Source: Gammaproteobacteria bacterium CG22_combo_CG10-13_8_21_14_all_40_8 (lineage in GTDB: Bacteria; Pseudomonadota; Gammaproteobacteria; Enterobacterales; GCA-002770795). Taken from it: a stretch of DNA of 13,464 nucleotides. Location of the stretch: contig PCTP01000205.1 in assembly GCA_002770795.1 (NCBI GenBank), positions 1 through 13,464 on the forward strand, read 5' to 3'. The notes beneath the pieces were generated by a model. The model worked only from the letters and a program-made list of their open reading frames with translations. It did not search any database and was not told where the DNA came from. Below, piece by piece: positions 1 through 7,574 of the stretch. Each line of letters opens with the position of its first letter. Within the stretch, counting starts at the first letter, position 1. The position numbers and the translations under genes were made by a program.

Positions 1-43
1 GCCTTTGTTTGGCAATATGTATCGCCTTCTCTTCTTTTTCCAT
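1..43 (-). CDS. Possible N-terminus of an unidentified gene, cut by window edge
   Basis: On the minus strand an ATG at position 43 opens a frame that stays open to the window edge and gives M-E-K-E-E-K-A-I-H-I-A-K-Q-R. A purine-rich AAAGGT lies 7 bases upstream (51-56) and would serve as a ribosome binding site; a second ATG directly before it (46-44) would be too close to that site. Fourteen codons are too few to identify a family. The frame runs in the same direction as the HIT and sensor genes. It is a plausible start rather than a proven gene. Confidence 0.35.
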   Translation of the reverse strand, partial: MEKEEKAIHIAKQR

Positions 44-157
44 CATTTCTACCTTTCACTAATTTCAAATAGCACTATTCACTAGTGGATCAATTCATTG
101 ATTAAGTGTAGACGATATTTTGTAAATAACTTGAGATCCGTTTAAGAAAGCATTATT

Positions 158-310
158 TCAACTCTGTATAGCTGAGCCGTGTTGGAAGCTTACTTTTTCA
201 AAATCTTGCGACGTAATCCCTGTAGTATTTTTAAAATCTCGATGTATCAAATTCTTTTTTGATCCAAAAACCTGGTCTTTGAACAGGCAATTGGTTCTCC
301 TGATTTTTAA
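158..310 (-). pseudogene. Remnant of an AraC-family regulator C-terminus
   Basis: The minus strand has 50 codons open between a TAA (311-313) and a TGA (158-160), with no start codon. The translation contains FGSKKNLIHRDFKNTTGIT followed by SQDF. This fits the second helix-turn-helix of AraC/XylS proteins, whose usual pattern is GF.s...F.R.FK..TG.TP..F. The codons just before read LKIRRTNCLFKD, which resembles the R...A..LL.. helix that normally stands about ten residues further from the GF motif. The intervening 'IA..cGF' helix appears to be deleted. With the upstream stop, no start and the missing segment, I read it as a decayed gene. A chance open frame cannot be fully excluded without a protein search. 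Confidence 0.45.
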
Positions 311-330
311 TTATTTATCCAGAAATCAGG
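299..330. repeat. Perfect 8-bp inverted repeat downstream of the HIT gene
   Basis: CCTGATTT (299-306) is matched by AAATCAGG (323-330) around a 16-base AT-rich loop. AAATCA (323-328) can also pair with TGATTT (331-336), so two alternative hairpins exist. It lies 54 bases past the stop of the HIT gene in the minus-strand transcript but has no following U-run, so it is not a typical intrinsic terminator. It could stabilise the 3' end or be chance in AT-rich DNA. Confidence 0.4.
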
Positions 331-347
331 TGATTTACCTAGAGAAT

Positions 348-366
348 CCTAGGAGCCTGTCCTAGG
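348..366. repeat. 7-bp inverted repeat built from two CCTAGG palindromes
   Basis: CCTAGGA (348-354) and TCCTAGG (360-366) are exact inverted copies around the loop GCCTG, and each contains the palindrome CCTAGG. A third partial copy, ACCTAG, is at 337-342. The site begins 18 bases past the HIT stop codon. No U-run follows on either strand, so a terminator role is uncertain. Confidence 0.4.
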
Positions 367-383
367 TGTTATCGACCTCAGGA

Positions 384-797
384 TTATTTAATTTGCAGGT
401 AATGACGCGCTTCTTGTATAGATTGTTGAGCGATATGAGTTGGATAAGGGACACTTGGAAATGCCCCCCAAACAGGTTTTGGCCAAGCTCTGTCTGATTG
501 AAAACGAACTATATGATGGAAGTGAAGTTGTGGCACTATATTACCTATTGTGGCGATATTGAGTTTGTCTCCTTGGTAGTGTTTCATTAACCATTCGCTC
601 AATTGGCGGGATTCTGTCCAAAGTTGTTGCTGTTTGCTCAAGGGCAAGTGGTAAATTTCTTGTACATCGGGCACTCTTGGTACCAGAATAAACCATGGAT
701 AGGAGGATTCATTGTTTAATAAAAGCTGTGACAAAGGAAAGTCACCCACAACAAAACAATCTTTCTGCAAAGTTTCATGTAAGGTAAAAGATGGCAT
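384..797 (-). CDS. HIT-family (histidine triad) protein, putative nucleotide hydrolase
   Basis: A 137-residue protein whose C-terminal half holds the segment NIVPQLHFHHIVRFQSD (residues 86-102) followed by WPKPVWG. This matches a proteobacterial HIT subgroup. In the usual H-x-H-x-H-x-x motif the first histidine is glutamine here (Q90), while the middle, nucleophilic-position histidine (H92) and the third (H94) remain. HIT proteins are small cytosolic hydrolases or transferases acting on nucleoside phosphoramidates or dinucleotides; the substrate of this subgroup is not known to me. The gene follows the large sensor by 27 bases on the same strand and has only a weak purine-rich ribosome site, so it is probably cotranscribed. 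No membrane segment or signal peptide is visible. Confidence 0.85.
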   Translation of the reverse strand: MPSFTLHETLQKDCFVVGDFPLSQLLLNNESSYPWFILVPRVPDVQEIYHLPLSKQQQLWTESRQLSEWLMKHYQGDKLNIATIGNIVPQLHFHHIVRFQSDRAWPKPVWGAFPSVPYPTHIAQQSIQEARHYLQIK

Positions 798-824
798 CAG
801 AAAAAGTCTCTCTGTCTTATAAAT

Positions 825-3800
825 CTAAATTTCACGCTTAGATTTGGGATGATATTTTTTTAAGCAAAACTCAAATTGGTTGATTGGCATGGGACGATCG
901 TATAAATACCCCTGAAATAAATGGCAACCTTTTTTTTGTAACATATCCCTTTGACTTTTTGTTTCAACACCTTCTGCTAGCACAGTCACATTCAATGCAT
1001 TCCCCAGCTCGATGATAGCCCGAATAATGGCTTGATCAATGTTACTCAACAGCATTTCACTCACAAATGCATAATCAATTTTTAGCACATCTAAAGGAAT
1101 ATTTCTTAAATAATTCATGGATGAATAGCCTGTTCCAAAATCATCAATCGCCACTTTAAAACCCTTGTGTCTTAATTTTGTTAGAACTTCCTTGGCATGA
1201 GGCAAATCTTCCATCAAAGCAGTTTCGGTAATTTCTAAACAAAGATATTTCGGATCAACATTCTCTTCATTGACTATATGGGAAATTGTTTCAACCAAGT
1301 CCAATTGCATTAATTGGCGTGCGGCTAAATTAACTGATATTTGAAAATAAATCCCTTGATTTTGCCATATTTTAAGCTGCTGGCAGACTTTACTGAAAAC
1401 TTCTTTGCCTAACTCACAGATTAAGTCACTTTCTTCCGCAATAGGGATAAAATCAACAGGAGATACTAATCCTTTCTCAGGATGATTCCAGCGAACTAAA
1501 GCTTCTGCGCCATATAATGAACCATCTGCACCATCAATCTGTGGTTGATACCAAACTTCCAACTCACTCGAGTTAATCGCTGATCTTAACTGATTTTCTA
1601 AAGTTAAACGTTCTAAAGCTTTCTCATTCATTTCTGGTGTATAAAACTGCAATCTATTTCGACCCATCTTTTTCGCATGATACATGGAAATATCTGCATT
1701 TTTAAGCAATTCACCTGCATCTTTACCATCACCAGGATAAATAGAAACGCCCATACTAAATGAGGTAGAGATATCAAATCCCTCCAATTTGAAAGGTAGT
1801 TTCATCGCTTTTTTAATATTTTCTGTCATCGTGGCTATGGCTCCAATATTGGTAAAATGCTCCATCAAAACCACAAACTCATCGCCACCCAATCTTGAGA
1901 TGGTATCGTCTGGTTGCAAACAGCTTTTGATTCGAACCGCAATTTCACAGAGTAATTTATCTCCCACAGTATGCCCAAAGGAATCATTCACTTTTTTAAA
2001 TCGGTCTAGATCTAAAAATAAAATAGCAAACGGGTGGTGTGTCACATTGGAGGATAAAATTGCATGTTCTAAACGATCTCTTAACAAGGTTCTATTGGGT
2101 AAATTGGTTAAGGAATCATAGTTCGCTAAATAAGTTAACTCTTCCTCGGCTTCCTTACGATCACTGATATCATTAAAAATATAAACATAATTGCTTGGCT
2201 GCCCATCTCCATAATGAATGGCACTGACGTTAACCCACATTGGAATATCTTTACCATAAGCCGTTCGTTGCCAGACTTCTCCTTGCCAACTTCCTTTTTT
2301 ACTTATCTCTAAACTGATATCTTGATAAAAGTCCCAAGGTTGTCGACTAGAACGCAACATGGCTAGAGATTTTCCTATTAGGCTGCTGTGCCCATAACCC
2401 GTTAATTTTTCAGCAGCTTGATTAATTTTTATCACCTCAAACTTATCATTCACCACAATAACACCCTCATTGGTGTCTGAAAATGCTTTGGCAAATAACT
2501 CTAAATCATTTTCAATGGCTTTCAGTTCGGTAATATTTTTATAGGTGCCAGTGATATGATTCGCCATGCCTAAATCATCGCGGGTTATCGCTTTTCCCTG
2601 TTCCTCTATCCAAATGTGTTGACCATTATTTTTGAAAATTCGATATTGACAAATATAAGTACCAGACAGCCCAAATAGATGATCTTGCCACGCATGAATC
2701 ACTTTTAAACGATCTTTTACATGGATCATACCCCAATAATTAACCAACTGCTTAGGCTCTGCATCCGATTGTACCAAAACAAGCTCATTAAATTTTGTAT
2801 GATGAATTTCATCACCTTCTGCGGTCCAATCCCAAACGCCTTGTCCGCTGGCATCGAGAGATAATCTTAACTGCTGTTCATTACCTCGAATGACTTCTAG
2901 CATTTGTAATTTTTCACGATTTTTTTGAAAACGATAAGCCAAAAATGCACTCAATAAAGAAAATGCAAAAAAAGCATAGAGTGTCAGTGCTAACCAGCTT
3001 CTCCATGCAGGCGGATAGACATTGAATTTGATGCTAGTCACATCTCCCCATTCGCTCCCAAAATTTCTACCTCGAATATCTATCCGATAATCACCATTAT
3101 CAAAGTTTGAAAATAATAGCTGGCTTCTGGATAATAAATCCACCCATTTATCATCCTGACCGACAACTCGATATTGATACAAATCCTGTTCTGGATGATA
3201 AAAATTCATCAATGAAAAATCCACTTTTAAAGCGCTACTTTCTTCGGGTAAACTAAATTCTTGATCGTGGCTAATTGGCGTACGATTATCTAGGCGAGTC
3301 AGTTCAGTGATCACCACTTTTTGTGGTGTGCTATTTGATTCTAATCTCGCTGCATTAATAAGTACAAAACCCTTCACTGTTCCAAAAGCAAAATCTCCAT
3401 TTCTTAGCCTTAAGTAAGCACCTTCATTAAATTCGCTATCGCCTAAACCATCTAAACCGGTAATAATTCTTAAATTCAAATCATTGGGATCAAAAATCAC
3501 CAAACCCGTTTGAGTGGTTAGCCATAAACGATCTTTATCATCCACTAATATCGAAGAAATATTATTGGATGGTAGTCCATTGTCCAAAGTATAATGTGTT
3601 GACTTAGCATTCTCATCAGAGAGATCTAATCGAACCAAACCATTACCAGAATAACCTACCCATAATGTTTTTTTGTGCACTAACAAAGAGGTTACAAAAA
3701 AAATATCATCTGGTGTACTGCCTCGTTCCTCATAGAGAAAATTTTTAAAATCTTGTGTTTCTTCTTGATATTTACAAATACCCGTTGCGGTTCCAATCCA

Positions 3801-5405
3801 AATTCCCCCTTCTATATCTTCATAAATATAAGAGGCTGCACCTTTGCAGGATTTTTTGGTTCGTATTTTATATTCAAAGTGATGAAATAACATGGTTTTG
3901 GTGTCTAAATAACTTAAACCGTTATCATGACCAATCCAAAGCCTTTGTTTTTTATCGAGCTTAAGCGCATATATAAACTCAGAGGCCAATCCTTTATCGC
4001 TGTTGGTTTTGCTTCTAAAAGAAGTAGGCAATCCCGTATTTGGATCGAGTTTAACTAAGCCAATATTGGTTGCTGACCAAATGAAGCCATCAAAACTTTG
4101 CTCAATATCCAACGAAGAAGCTGGTTCTTGTGACCATTCCTGTTTGCCTAGTTGGTAATGAATAAACTTATTATTTGTACTATCCCAGCGATCGATGCCT
4201 TTATCATTTCCAATCCATAATTGATTTTTAGCATCCTGAAAAATATTCCAAACCACAGGATCTGCCAAACCATTCGGATCACTGGCATCATAATCTACTC
4301 TGCGAGTCCATTCCGAATCTGGGTTCCAAATAGCAACGCCTTTACCTTCAGTACCCACCCAAATCTGGTTTTGATTATCCACCATCAATTTTGAGGTGGC
4401 ATTGGTGGGCAATGTGTAAGGCGCATCGGCAATATGTTCAATATTATCCAAAAGAGCTCCATCTAAGGTGAGCCGAAAAATACCTTTTTCTTTGGTGGTA
4501 ACCCACATTCTCCCTTTATTATCCAAAATCATGTCTCGAATATTTAAAGAAGCAGGCAGAGTGCCTTTCTCACGATTACTCCATGTCAATAATTTTCCAC
4601 TTCGACTTACATGCAATAAACCATTGCGAGTCCCCACCCAAAGAGTCTTATCAGGTGCTTCAATGATTTTACGATAAGTTCTAGCGAATTTATTTAACCC
4701 TAAATCTTGGCCATCAAAAAATAACACGAACTTCTTACTTTGCTCTTTATAAACCCACAGCCCTTCTTCAATGCTACTCAGTAAAATGGTGCCGTCACTT
4801 AATAAAAACATTCTCGCGGGTTCTTTGACAGGTAATTCTGGAGACTTCGCTGAAAACTTAATAAATTCATCCTTATTTGGTTCTTTCATTAAAATTGCAG
4901 TGTCGGCGGTAATCCACAAACGGTTTTGCTGATCTTCTAGTGTCCGATAAATAATCTTCACCCCTAAAGATGGCATATTGGTATCAATACTAAGTATATG
5001 TTTAAAGTTATTGGTTTGGGGTTGATAAAGATCGAGACCAGAACCCGCTACGATCCAAACCAGCCCTTGGTGATCTATTAATAGATCATTTACCGAATTA
5101 CCTTGAATAGAAGCAGCAGTATTGGTTTGATGACGATAGGTGATAAATTGTTGACCATCGTAACGGCTTAAACCATTTTGTGTGGCTAACCACACAAAGC
5201 CTCTAGGATCTTGAACAATGTCACTGATCCAGCTCTGTGCTAACCCATCATCCACATTGAGCTGTTTAAATACGGGCACAGGTCTTCCTGGCAGTTTGTT
5301 CTCTTCAACTGCAGCCTGGCTTGAAAATGAGATACCCCACAGAATCAGCGCTATCAAGCAGCCAAAGCGCGCAAATCTGCTTGGATTAAGATAATGTTTT
5401 TTCAT
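825..5405 (-). CDS. Periplasmic-propeller sensor with PAS-PAS-GGDEF-EAL (c-di-GMP turnover)
   Basis: A 1526-residue inner-membrane sensor. Residues 1-31 form a signal peptide (cut predicted after SQA). Residues from about 40 to 720 carry many short repeats of the kind D..G.lWiGT..Gl....., typical of two-component-regulator beta-propellers. A Y_Y_Y domain spans about 735-797 and one transmembrane helix about 804-824. Cytoplasmic PAS domains follow at about 846-965 and 970-1090, then GGDEF (motif intact at 1173-1177, metal-site D1132) and EAL (E1301 in EAL, D1421/D1422 in DDFGTG, LKID, AEGVET and QGY all present). The usual RxxD inhibitory site before GGDEF is QPDD, so product inhibition is probably absent. 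Both cyclase and phosphodiesterase signatures look intact, so activity could go either way. The ligand is unknown. The start is fixed by the signal peptide, but no Shine-Dalgarno sequence precedes it. The HIT gene follows in the same direction. Confidence 0.93.
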   Translation of the reverse strand: MKKHYLNPSRFARFGCLIALILWGISFSSQAAVEENKLPGRPVPVFKQLNVDDGLAQSWISDIVQDPRGFVWLATQNGLSRYDGQQFITYRHQTNTAASIQGNSVNDLLIDHQGLVWIVAGSGLDLYQPQTNNFKHILSIDTNMPSLGVKIIYRTLEDQQNRLWITADTAILMKEPNKDEFIKFSAKSPELPVKEPARMFLLSDGTILLSSIEEGLWVYKEQSKKFVLFFDGQDLGLNKFARTYRKIIEAPDKTLWVGTRNGLLHVSRSGKLLTWSNREKGTLPASLNIRDMILDNKGRMWVTTKEKGIFRLTLDGALLDNIEHIADAPYTLPTNATSKLMVDNQNQIWVGTEGKGVAIWNPDSEWTRRVDYDASDPNGLADPVVWNIFQDAKNQLWIGNDKGIDRWDSTNNKFIHYQLGKQEWSQEPASSLDIEQSFDGFIWSATNIGLVKLDPNTGLPTSFRSKTNSDKGLASEFIYALKLDKKQRLWIGHDNGLSYLDTKTMLFHHFEYKIRTKKSCKGAASYIYEDIEGGIWIGTATGICKYQEETQDFKNFLYEERGSTPDDIFFVTSLLVHKKTLWVGYSGNGLVRLDLSDENAKSTHYTLDNGLPSNNISSILVDDKDRLWLTTQTGLVIFDPNDLNLRIITGLDGLGDSEFNEGAYLRLRNGDFAFGTVKGFVLINAARLESNSTPQKVVITELTRLDNRTPISHDQEFSLPEESSALKVDFSLMNFYHPEQDLYQYRVVGQDDKWVDLLSRSQLLFSNFDNGDYRIDIRGRNFGSEWGDVTSIKFNVYPPAWRSWLALTLYAFFAFSLLSAFLAYRFQKNREKLQMLEVIRGNEQQLRLSLDASGQGVWDWTAEGDEIHHTKFNELVLVQSDAEPKQLVNYWGMIHVKDRLKVIHAWQDHLFGLSGTYICQYRIFKNNGQHIWIEEQGKAITRDDLGMANHITGTYKNITELKAIENDLELFAKAFSDTNEGVIVVNDKFEVIKINQAAEKLTGYGHSSLIGKSLAMLRSSRQPWDFYQDISLEISKKGSWQGEVWQRTAYGKDIPMWVNVSAIHYGDGQPSNYVYIFNDISDRKEAEEELTYLANYDSLTNLPNRTLLRDRLEHAILSSNVTHHPFAILFLDLDRFKKVNDSFGHTVGDKLLCEIAVRIKSCLQPDDTISRLGGDEFVVLMEHFTNIGAIATMTENIKKAMKLPFKLEGFDISTSFSMGVSIYPGDGKDAGELLKNADISMYHAKKMGRNRLQFYTPEMNEKALERLTLENQLRSAINSSELEVWYQPQIDGADGSLYGAEALVRWNHPEKGLVSPVDFIPIAEESDLICELGKEVFSKVCQQLKIWQNQGIYFQISVNLAARQLMQLDLVETISHIVNEENVDPKYLCLEITETALMEDLPHAKEVLTKLRHKGFKVAIDDFGTGYSSMNYLRNIPLDVLKIDYAFVSEMLLSNIDQAIIRAIIELGNALNVTVLAEGVETKSQRDMLQKKGCHLFQGYLYDRPMPINQFEFCLKKYHPKSKREI

Positions 5406-5426
5406 TAATGTAAGTATAGGGTATAA

Positions 5427-5455
5427 ATCATATTTTTTTGATGCAAAATTGGAAA
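5427..5455 (-). promoter_or_regulatory. Probable promoter of the sensor gene
   Basis: Reading the minus strand, TTTCCA (5450-5455) and TATGAT (5427-5432) are separated by 17 bases, matching 4/6 and 5/6 of the sigma-70 consensus. Transcription would start near 5420, leaving about 15 untranslated bases without a ribosome site. A second -10-like TATACT lies at 5413-5418; if used, the message would begin at or next to the ATG (leaderless). Confidence 0.4.
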
Positions 5456-5532
5456 TATCTTTTTCTCATCCAAAAATAAAGTCTTCTGGCAATTTGCTAG
5501 CTAATCTGTTCGATCATCTCTAAATAAAAGTC

Positions 5533-5562
5533 AAAAAAAACCCGGAACAGAAGTCCGGGTTT
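5533..5562 (-). terminator. Intrinsic terminator of sodB
   Basis: A 9-bp stem pairs AAACCCGGA (5538-5546) with TCCGGGTTT (5554-5562) around a 7-base loop. On the minus strand the stem is followed by a run of eight T (complement of 5533-5540), the layout of a Rho-independent terminator. It lies about 170 bases past the sodB stop, so sodB has a long 3' untranslated region. On the plus strand the T-run is short. Confidence 0.85.
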
Positions 5563-5602
5563 GTGTAAAAAAGCACTAATCAAATACTAAGAATAATCCA
5601 TT

Positions 5603-5628
5603 TAGGGTATTAAAACCCTACGAGGGTT
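5603..5628. repeat. Mutually exclusive hairpins in the sodB 3' region
   Basis: TAGGGT (5603-5608) can pair with ACCCTA (5615-5620), and AACCCT (5614-5619) can instead pair with AGGGTT (5623-5628). The shared middle strand means only one hairpin forms at a time. It lies between the sodB stop and its terminator. No U-run follows. Function unknown; may be chance. Confidence 0.35.
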
Positions 5629-5667
5629 AGGTACACCAAGATTAGAACATAAAATTAAATCAATTAA

Positions 5668-5683
5668 TGTGACTTAGTTCACT
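5668..5683. promoter_or_regulatory. CRP-like palindrome in the sodB 3' region
   Basis: TGTGA-CTTAGT-TCACT matches the CRP/FNR-superfamily CRP consensus TGTGA-N6-TCACA with one mismatch. It sits between the sodB stop and terminator, more than 260 bases from the sensor start, which is a poor position for promoter control. It may be fortuitous. Confidence 0.25.
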
Positions 5684-5728
5684 GAGTTTATGGTAATTTT
5701 CACACTTTTATAGCATTTTGTACAGTTC

Positions 5729-6307
5729 TTATGCAAATTGGCTATTTACAAATTCCCAATTCACTAAATTCCAAAACGCAGCCACATAGGAAGGTCTTGC
5801 ATTGCGATAATCAACATAATAAGCATGTTCCCACACATCACAAGTCATCACAGGCTTTTGACCAGCAGTTAATGGCGTACCTGCATTGGATGTTTTTACA
5901 ATTTCTAAATCACCTTGCGAATTTTTAACTAACCAAGTCCAGCCTGAACCAAAATTGGTGACACAAGCTGTACTAAAAGCTTCTTTAAAGGCATCAAAAG
6001 ATCCCCATTTTTGATCAATAGCTGCCGCAATCTTACCTGTAGCAGCGCCACCTGCATTAGGCGCTAAGCAGTTCCAATAAAAGGTATGATTCCAAACTTG
6101 AGCAGCATTATTAAACAAGGGGCCTTCAGATTGACTGATAATCTCTTCTAAACTCAATTTTTCAAATTCTGTGCCGTTGATTAAAGTATTCAAGGTAGTC
6201 ACGTAGGCATTATGATGTTTGCCATAATGATAATCTAAAGTCTCTGCAGAAATGTATGGTGCTAGGGCGTCTTTTGCAAAAGGTAATGCGGGTAATTCGA
6301 AAGCCAT
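5729..6307 (-). CDS. sodB: Iron superoxide dismutase
   Basis: A 192-residue cytosolic enzyme that converts superoxide to oxygen and hydrogen peroxide. It is the usual length for bacterial FeSOD and aligns throughout. Metal ligands H27, H74, D157 and H161 are present, the last two in DVWEHAYYVDY. Q70 in NNAAQVWNHTFYW is the second-sphere glutamine position that marks the iron type rather than the manganese type. There is no signal peptide. The start is supported by AAAGGAG just upstream of the ATG. It has its own promoter and a terminator, so it can be transcribed alone, though no clear terminator separates it from motY upstream. The hydrogen peroxide it makes would be a substrate for the peroxiredoxin encoded at 8285-8890. 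Confidence 0.97.
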   Translation of the reverse strand: MAFELPALPFAKDALAPYISAETLDYHYGKHHNAYVTTLNTLINGTEFEKLSLEEIISQSEGPLFNNAAQVWNHTFYWNCLAPNAGGAATGKIAAAIDQKWGSFDAFKEAFSTACVTNFGSGWTWLVKNSQGDLEIVKTSNAGTPLTAGQKPVMTCDVWEHAYYVDYRNARPSYVAAFWNLVNWEFVNSQFA

Positions 6308-6361
6308 GATATGCTCCTTTGGTGGGGATTGTGATTAAAATAAAACTATTCTGGAGTATAC

Positions 6362-6390
6362 ACTATATGGGCAGGATTAACATTTTTCAA
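6362..6390 (-). promoter_or_regulatory. sodB promoter, sigma-70 type
   Basis: Minus-strand TTGAAA (6385-6390) and TATAGT (6362-6367) are separated by exactly 17 bases. Transcription would start near 6355, giving a leader of about 48 bases before the sodB ATG. Directly upstream of the -35 is a near-perfect inverted repeat, TGCAAAT-C-ATTTGAA (6391-6405), which could be an operator; it matches the Fur 7-1-7 pattern only weakly. Confidence 0.6.
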
Positions 6391-6453
6391 TGCAAATCAT
6401 TTGAAATGAAAAAAAGGAATTGTCTTGTTTTTTATAGGGTTATAGAACACTAA

Positions 6454-7347
6454 TCATTTTAGGAGATTAATCACAACACGTCTATTTTCGGCACGCCCAA
6501 GAGGATTAGCATTCGATGCAGTTGGTCTCGATTCACCAAAAGCGTTCACTTTAATTCGTTTAGCTGGAATACCCGCTTGCACAAAGAAGTTTTTAACCGC
6601 TTCCGCTCTGTTCGTACTCAGCCTTTGGTTATAGCGTCCCTTGCCCTCACTATCGGTATGTCCTGCAATTAAAATCACATCGAGTGCTTTATCTTCGTTT
6701 AGATAACTTTTAATTTTTGCCAATATTTGCTTGGATTCAGGGGTAAACTTAACGCTGTTAAATTCATAATGAAGTACTGATTGGGCAATATCCTTGAACT
6801 CAAAAGGCAATAACTGTCCAACACAATTAATGAAGTCTTGATAATGATGGGAAAAGCGCACACTAGACAGAGAGACCACAACGGTATCTCTTCCATCTAA
6901 CCAATCGGTATACCTAAAGGCGGGATCAAAACCTTGTTCAAGCTCTGTTAATAGTCGCCATGCTTTATCATGATCCAATTCTACCGGTTCTTCACCTGGG
7001 ATCAGATCTACAGTCCCTAAATTTCTGGGTTCAACACCAGGTCGCCATAATGGCGGTAATGCCTCCATATAAGCATTAGCAAATTCAGCGGGTTCGTTTC
7101 TAGCCACCTTGAGACGAAACATCATATTGGGTCGCCCAGATGTAGCAACAAAATAGGCTTGGCCGTACAAAGGGATCTCCTGACTTAAACGACATTGCAA
7201 TCGATTCCCAGTAAAACTCCATTGACTATTATCGAGCTCGGGTTGATAACGAACATACTTGGCTTGAAGTGAGTGTACAGAACCCAACATCACAAACATC
7301 AGTCCAAAAACTAATCGCTTTAACAATCTGTTGGGTTGAGTTTGCAT
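6454..7347 (-). CDS. motY: MotY-like OmpA-family protein, flagellar T-ring component
   Basis: A 297-residue protein with a signal peptide (residues 1-29, cut after LQA). The N-terminal domain has the MotY pattern around W43, C52 and IPLYGQAYF. A second cysteine at C175 gives a spacing close to that of the disulfide known in Vibrio MotY. The C-terminal half (about 190-297) is an OmpA-type peptidoglycan-binding domain: HTDSEG with D232, then YN..LS..RA with R247, and NRRV near the end. MotY surrounds the flagellar motor base in the periplasm and helps anchor stators. No flagellar genes are nearby, so function in motility rests on family knowledge. GAGG lies about 13 bases before the ATG, slightly far. 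A general OmpA-like cell-wall protein is the alternative. Confidence 0.8.
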   Translation of the reverse strand: MQTQPNRLLKRLVFGLMFVMLGSVHSLQAKYVRYQPELDNSQWSFTGNRLQCRLSQEIPLYGQAYFVATSGRPNMMFRLKVARNEPAEFANAYMEALPPLWRPGVEPRNLGTVDLIPGEEPVELDHDKAWRLLTELEQGFDPAFRYTDWLDGRDTVVVSLSSVRFSHHYQDFINCVGQLLPFEFKDIAQSVLHYEFNSVKFTPESKQILAKIKSYLNEDKALDVILIAGHTDSEGKGRYNQRLSTNRAEAVKNFFVQAGIPAKRIKVNAFGESRPTASNANPLGRAENRRVVINLLK

Positions 7348-7525
7348 TATATTGACGGAACCTCGGTATTTATCATCTGCTCAAATGAACTGGTGGCAAT
7401 TCAAAAGCGCCTTACCCATCTATCGGCCTCTTAGGTTAAACCTTTATAGCTAAATTTGCTTACTGTATATTCACTCTCTCTCCGCAACGGCCAAATATGA
7501 TCAAGCATTGAGGAGGGCTTCAGGC

Positions 7526-7531
7526 TATAAT
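7526..7531 (+). promoter_or_regulatory. -10 element of the rnt promoter
   Basis: A perfect TATAAT lies 43 bases before the rnt ATG, predicting a leader of about 37 bases. The -35 region is poor (no good TTGACA at 16-18 bases). The divergent gap 7348-7574 also holds AGGTT-A-AACCT (7433-7443) and a minus-strand TATAAA (7443-7448) that could be a weak -10 for motY. Confidence 0.55.
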
Positions 7532-7574
7532 AGCGCCAATTTTTGGATACTCTACAAAGTGAACACCATAAAAC

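Noticed and set aside
266..287. Intrinsic terminator downstream of the HIT gene on the minus strand
   Set aside because: CCTG (271-274) and CAGG (284-287) with a following T-run make only a 4-bp stem, and the stretch lies inside the AraC-like frame, which explains the sequence.
1789..2121. Open frame on the plus strand inside the sensor gene
   Set aside because: It lies opposite the GGDEF coding region, has no recognisable motif or ribosome site, and is explained by the reverse complement of a conserved gene. The same applies to plus-strand frames at 3755-3964 and 4468-4677.
6391..6405. Fur box upstream of sodB
   Set aside because: TGCAAAT-C-ATTTGAA is a good inverted repeat but matches only about 9 of 14 positions of the Fur 7-1-7 pattern, mostly through A/T positions.
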